A stretch of 64,000 nucleotides of DNA, from assembly GCA_008694505.1 (NCBI GenBank), contig VZDJ01000099.1, positions 1 through 64,000 on the forward strand, written 5' to 3'. This stretch comes from Cyanoderma ruficeps (Eukaryota; Chordata; Aves; Passeriformes; Timaliidae). This document shows, piece by piece, positions 61,909-64,000 of the stretch. The number at the start of each line of letters is the position of its first letter. Position 1 is the first letter of the stretch. Position numbers and translations under genes: made by a program. Below the pieces are notes generated by a model. That model made no database searches and was not told the DNA's origin. It saw nothing but the letters and a program-made list of their open reading frames with translations.

Positions 61909-64000
61909 CTAAAAGCAGACACATATTTGTAATGGTTAGTCCAGTCTGTAGGAAATTCCTCTGCAATTCTAAGCCACAGAAACAGTCAAGTCTTCTGCCA
62001 AACGCTTTCCATCAACAACATCATACCATTTATTTTCTACAAGAGCCCCTACATATCTCTTCAGTCCATTATTTCTCCATAAATTCAAGAAGACTTCAAA
62101 AAGACAGTGCTACTCAGAGTTCCCTATTTCTCCCTTCTTTTCACAGCTGATCCTGTAGCTTCGACTAGACTTTAATGTGCTCATTAAAAAGGAATGCTAA
62201 AACATAATGATTGCTTTCTTTGTTTACTTGACCTCAGTCTGCAGTACAAACAGAACAAAATGTTAGATGTCATTGCAATCTACTGTCAAATATTACAGTA
62301 TTAGCAGGACTTATCAGGAGGGGAAGAAACTGTTTAAAATCACCCACAAGGGGGAAAACACTCTACAGATAAAGTAAAAACCAACCAACAACAAAAGCTC
62401 AAACACCCGCAGAAAAGCTCCTTCAGGTTTTAAAAATGCAATTGAGTAATATTCAAGTCAGGAACTGAAGATGAAGTTAGGAAGAAGTTCCATTTTCTGC
62501 TATCAGGTAAACAGTTCAACACCCAGGACAATACACTAATGCATCCATCAGTTGAGGAATATCAAGAGGGTGATCTCCATCTGAAAGTAAAGCAGCAGAC
62601 TTCCTCTGAAGTCACTACCAATTCACACCAGTAATTTGTGAATCAGCTTTTGAACTAAGCAGAAGTCAGTTCTATGGCTAAAATGTCCTCCTAGGATTTT
62701 TACAGGTGACCTATAATTGTATTTAAACAGCCTAACTCTTCTCCTTACCCACATGTTTTCCAACCCCATAGCGCTGGAAGTTTCAGCTACCAAAAGAGCA
62801 TTTAATGGAAGTGCAAAACATCACAGAGTAGAGACACAGAGAGACACAGCTTTTGATTTGATACAAGCAGAAATTAAAATAAAAATGGCAGTCAGCAGCA
62901 GTGAAAACCAAATTTAGTGGTGTGGCTGCAGAGGGACAGAGAATGCTGACAGGTAAAAAGCCAAATTTGACACATACCCCACACCAAACACATGCATGCC
63001 TCTGCTTCCCTCTAATGCCTTATGAGAAAGAAGGAAGATCAAGGCCGAAGGAGGAGCTTAAATGAAAAAAAAAGGTTAAATGAAAAACCTCAGCAAGCAA
63101 ATGAGAAAGCTGAGAGGTACAAGCAGGAGAAAAGAAACATTTCCATTTTAAAAGGTAGCAGGACACTTTAAATAGCTCGCCTTGTTTCCAGAGATGGTAC
63201 CACAAGAGCACTAGAAGAGGTTACATTTTTCCACTTGGATTCTGGTTTAAAAGCAGCCATGCCAGGAAGCTCAGGAACCTGCCTGTTTTCCATGCAGAGT
63301 TTCCAGACTTTGAGGGGTCAAAGAAAACCCTGAATTCTGCATTGTTGTGAAAACCAAACACCAGGGGATGAACAAGAAAAGACAAGAAACAGTGCCGGGA
63401 AAACCTTCTTCCTAAATCAGTTTATTTAAAGGATACGCTCCTGGTGAAGCTCTGAAGAATTGTGAACTGTGTTTCTTTACCTAGAGGTGTGCCTAAAAAA
63501 CGTGACAGCACTAATCTCATAAGAGATGATGTTCAATGAAGTGTGTGCTTTTGCAGGTGTTATTAAATGAGTTAAGTTCTATCTCCTCATTTGCCACATA
63601 CACAAGGGTACAGAGCAGTTGTTCTCCTCCGGGGAGCATAATAAATTGTATTTTTTTAAAAAAAGTCTTCTTTAGACCAATTCTGGAAAGAAAATCTGCA
63701 CCTTAGGAGTGTTAGGACAGAGGGAGACTCAATAAACCCAAAAAAGTATTAGAATAAAACCTCAATTTTCCAAGTTGATCCTATTCCCTTAATGACAACA
63801 ACAAATTAAACGACACAGGAAAAAAACCCAAATATTTTAAAGGCATTATATTAGAGGGTTATGAACAAGATCCTGCAGTTGTCTGTTCATCTCTAGTCTC
63901 AGTCATTAATCACCCTATTTGCAAACAACAACCCCTTCACAGGAAACCTGATGGGCTAAATTTTTTCTTTTTCAATTTAACCACAAGGATGTCTGCATGC
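61909..64000 (-). other. Intron sequence upstream of the first RIN2 coding exon
   Basis: No coding exon, RNA gene or repeat family could be recognised here. The next upstream, presumably untranslated, exon and the promoter of RIN2 should lie to the right of the window. Confidence 0.6.

Noticed and set aside
22837..64000. CR1 retroposon copies
   Set aside because: I looked for the usual 3' signature (GGGTTGGAA...ATTCTATG repeats) on both strands and saw none; old, truncated copies may still be present.

Overview
This is a vertebrate nuclear window, most likely from a bird. The evidence is one split gene with canonical GT-AG introns, a long AT-rich intronic landscape, no operon structure, and gammaretrovirus-like endogenous retrovirus (ERV) remnants with solo LTRs. 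The species cannot be fixed from the sequence alone. Two single N bases (5162 and 32882) sit in a poly-G run and at the end of a CA microsatellite.

The right two thirds (about 22.2-64 kb) is one gene on the minus strand, RIN2 (Ras and Rab interactor 2). I could place eleven coding exons with matching phases. Together they encode 893 residues plus stop, close to the mammalian length of about 895. Read from right to left they give a short N-terminus, an SH2 domain split over four exons, one 1,125-bp exon with proline-rich motifs and the RIN-family homology region, the VPS9 Rab5-GEF module over three exons, and a C-terminal Ras-association domain. Upstream 5' UTR exons and the promoter must lie beyond 64 kb. 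The introns hold only simple repeats, A/C-only tracts and two weak LTR-like candidates.

Between 18.7 and 20.4 kb, beyond the 3' end of RIN2, lies a CpG-rich block with the motifs of a housekeeping promoter: a spaced series of GCCATCTT (YY1-type) sites, ACTTCCG (ETS-type) sites, an overlapping GCATGC (NRF1-like) palindrome and a CTCF-like site. No protein-coding exon could be tied to it. In human, RIN2 is followed by NAA20; I see no NAA20 exon here.

The left 18 kb is repeat territory. It holds three unrelated tandem arrays: a 143-bp array turning into a 259-bp array (1-2040), a 191-bp array (2095-2867), and a 42-45-bp minisatellite (7858-10524). It also holds degraded ERV pol and env pieces (2863-3484, 4315-4440, 7207-7850) and several LTRs. 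Three solo LTRs are well bounded, with TG...CA ends and perfect 4-bp target duplications: 9320-9898 (ACAA), 11761-12340 (ATAA) and 15434-16037 (GTCT). The first sits inside the minisatellite and splits it. None of the ERV coding pieces is intact.
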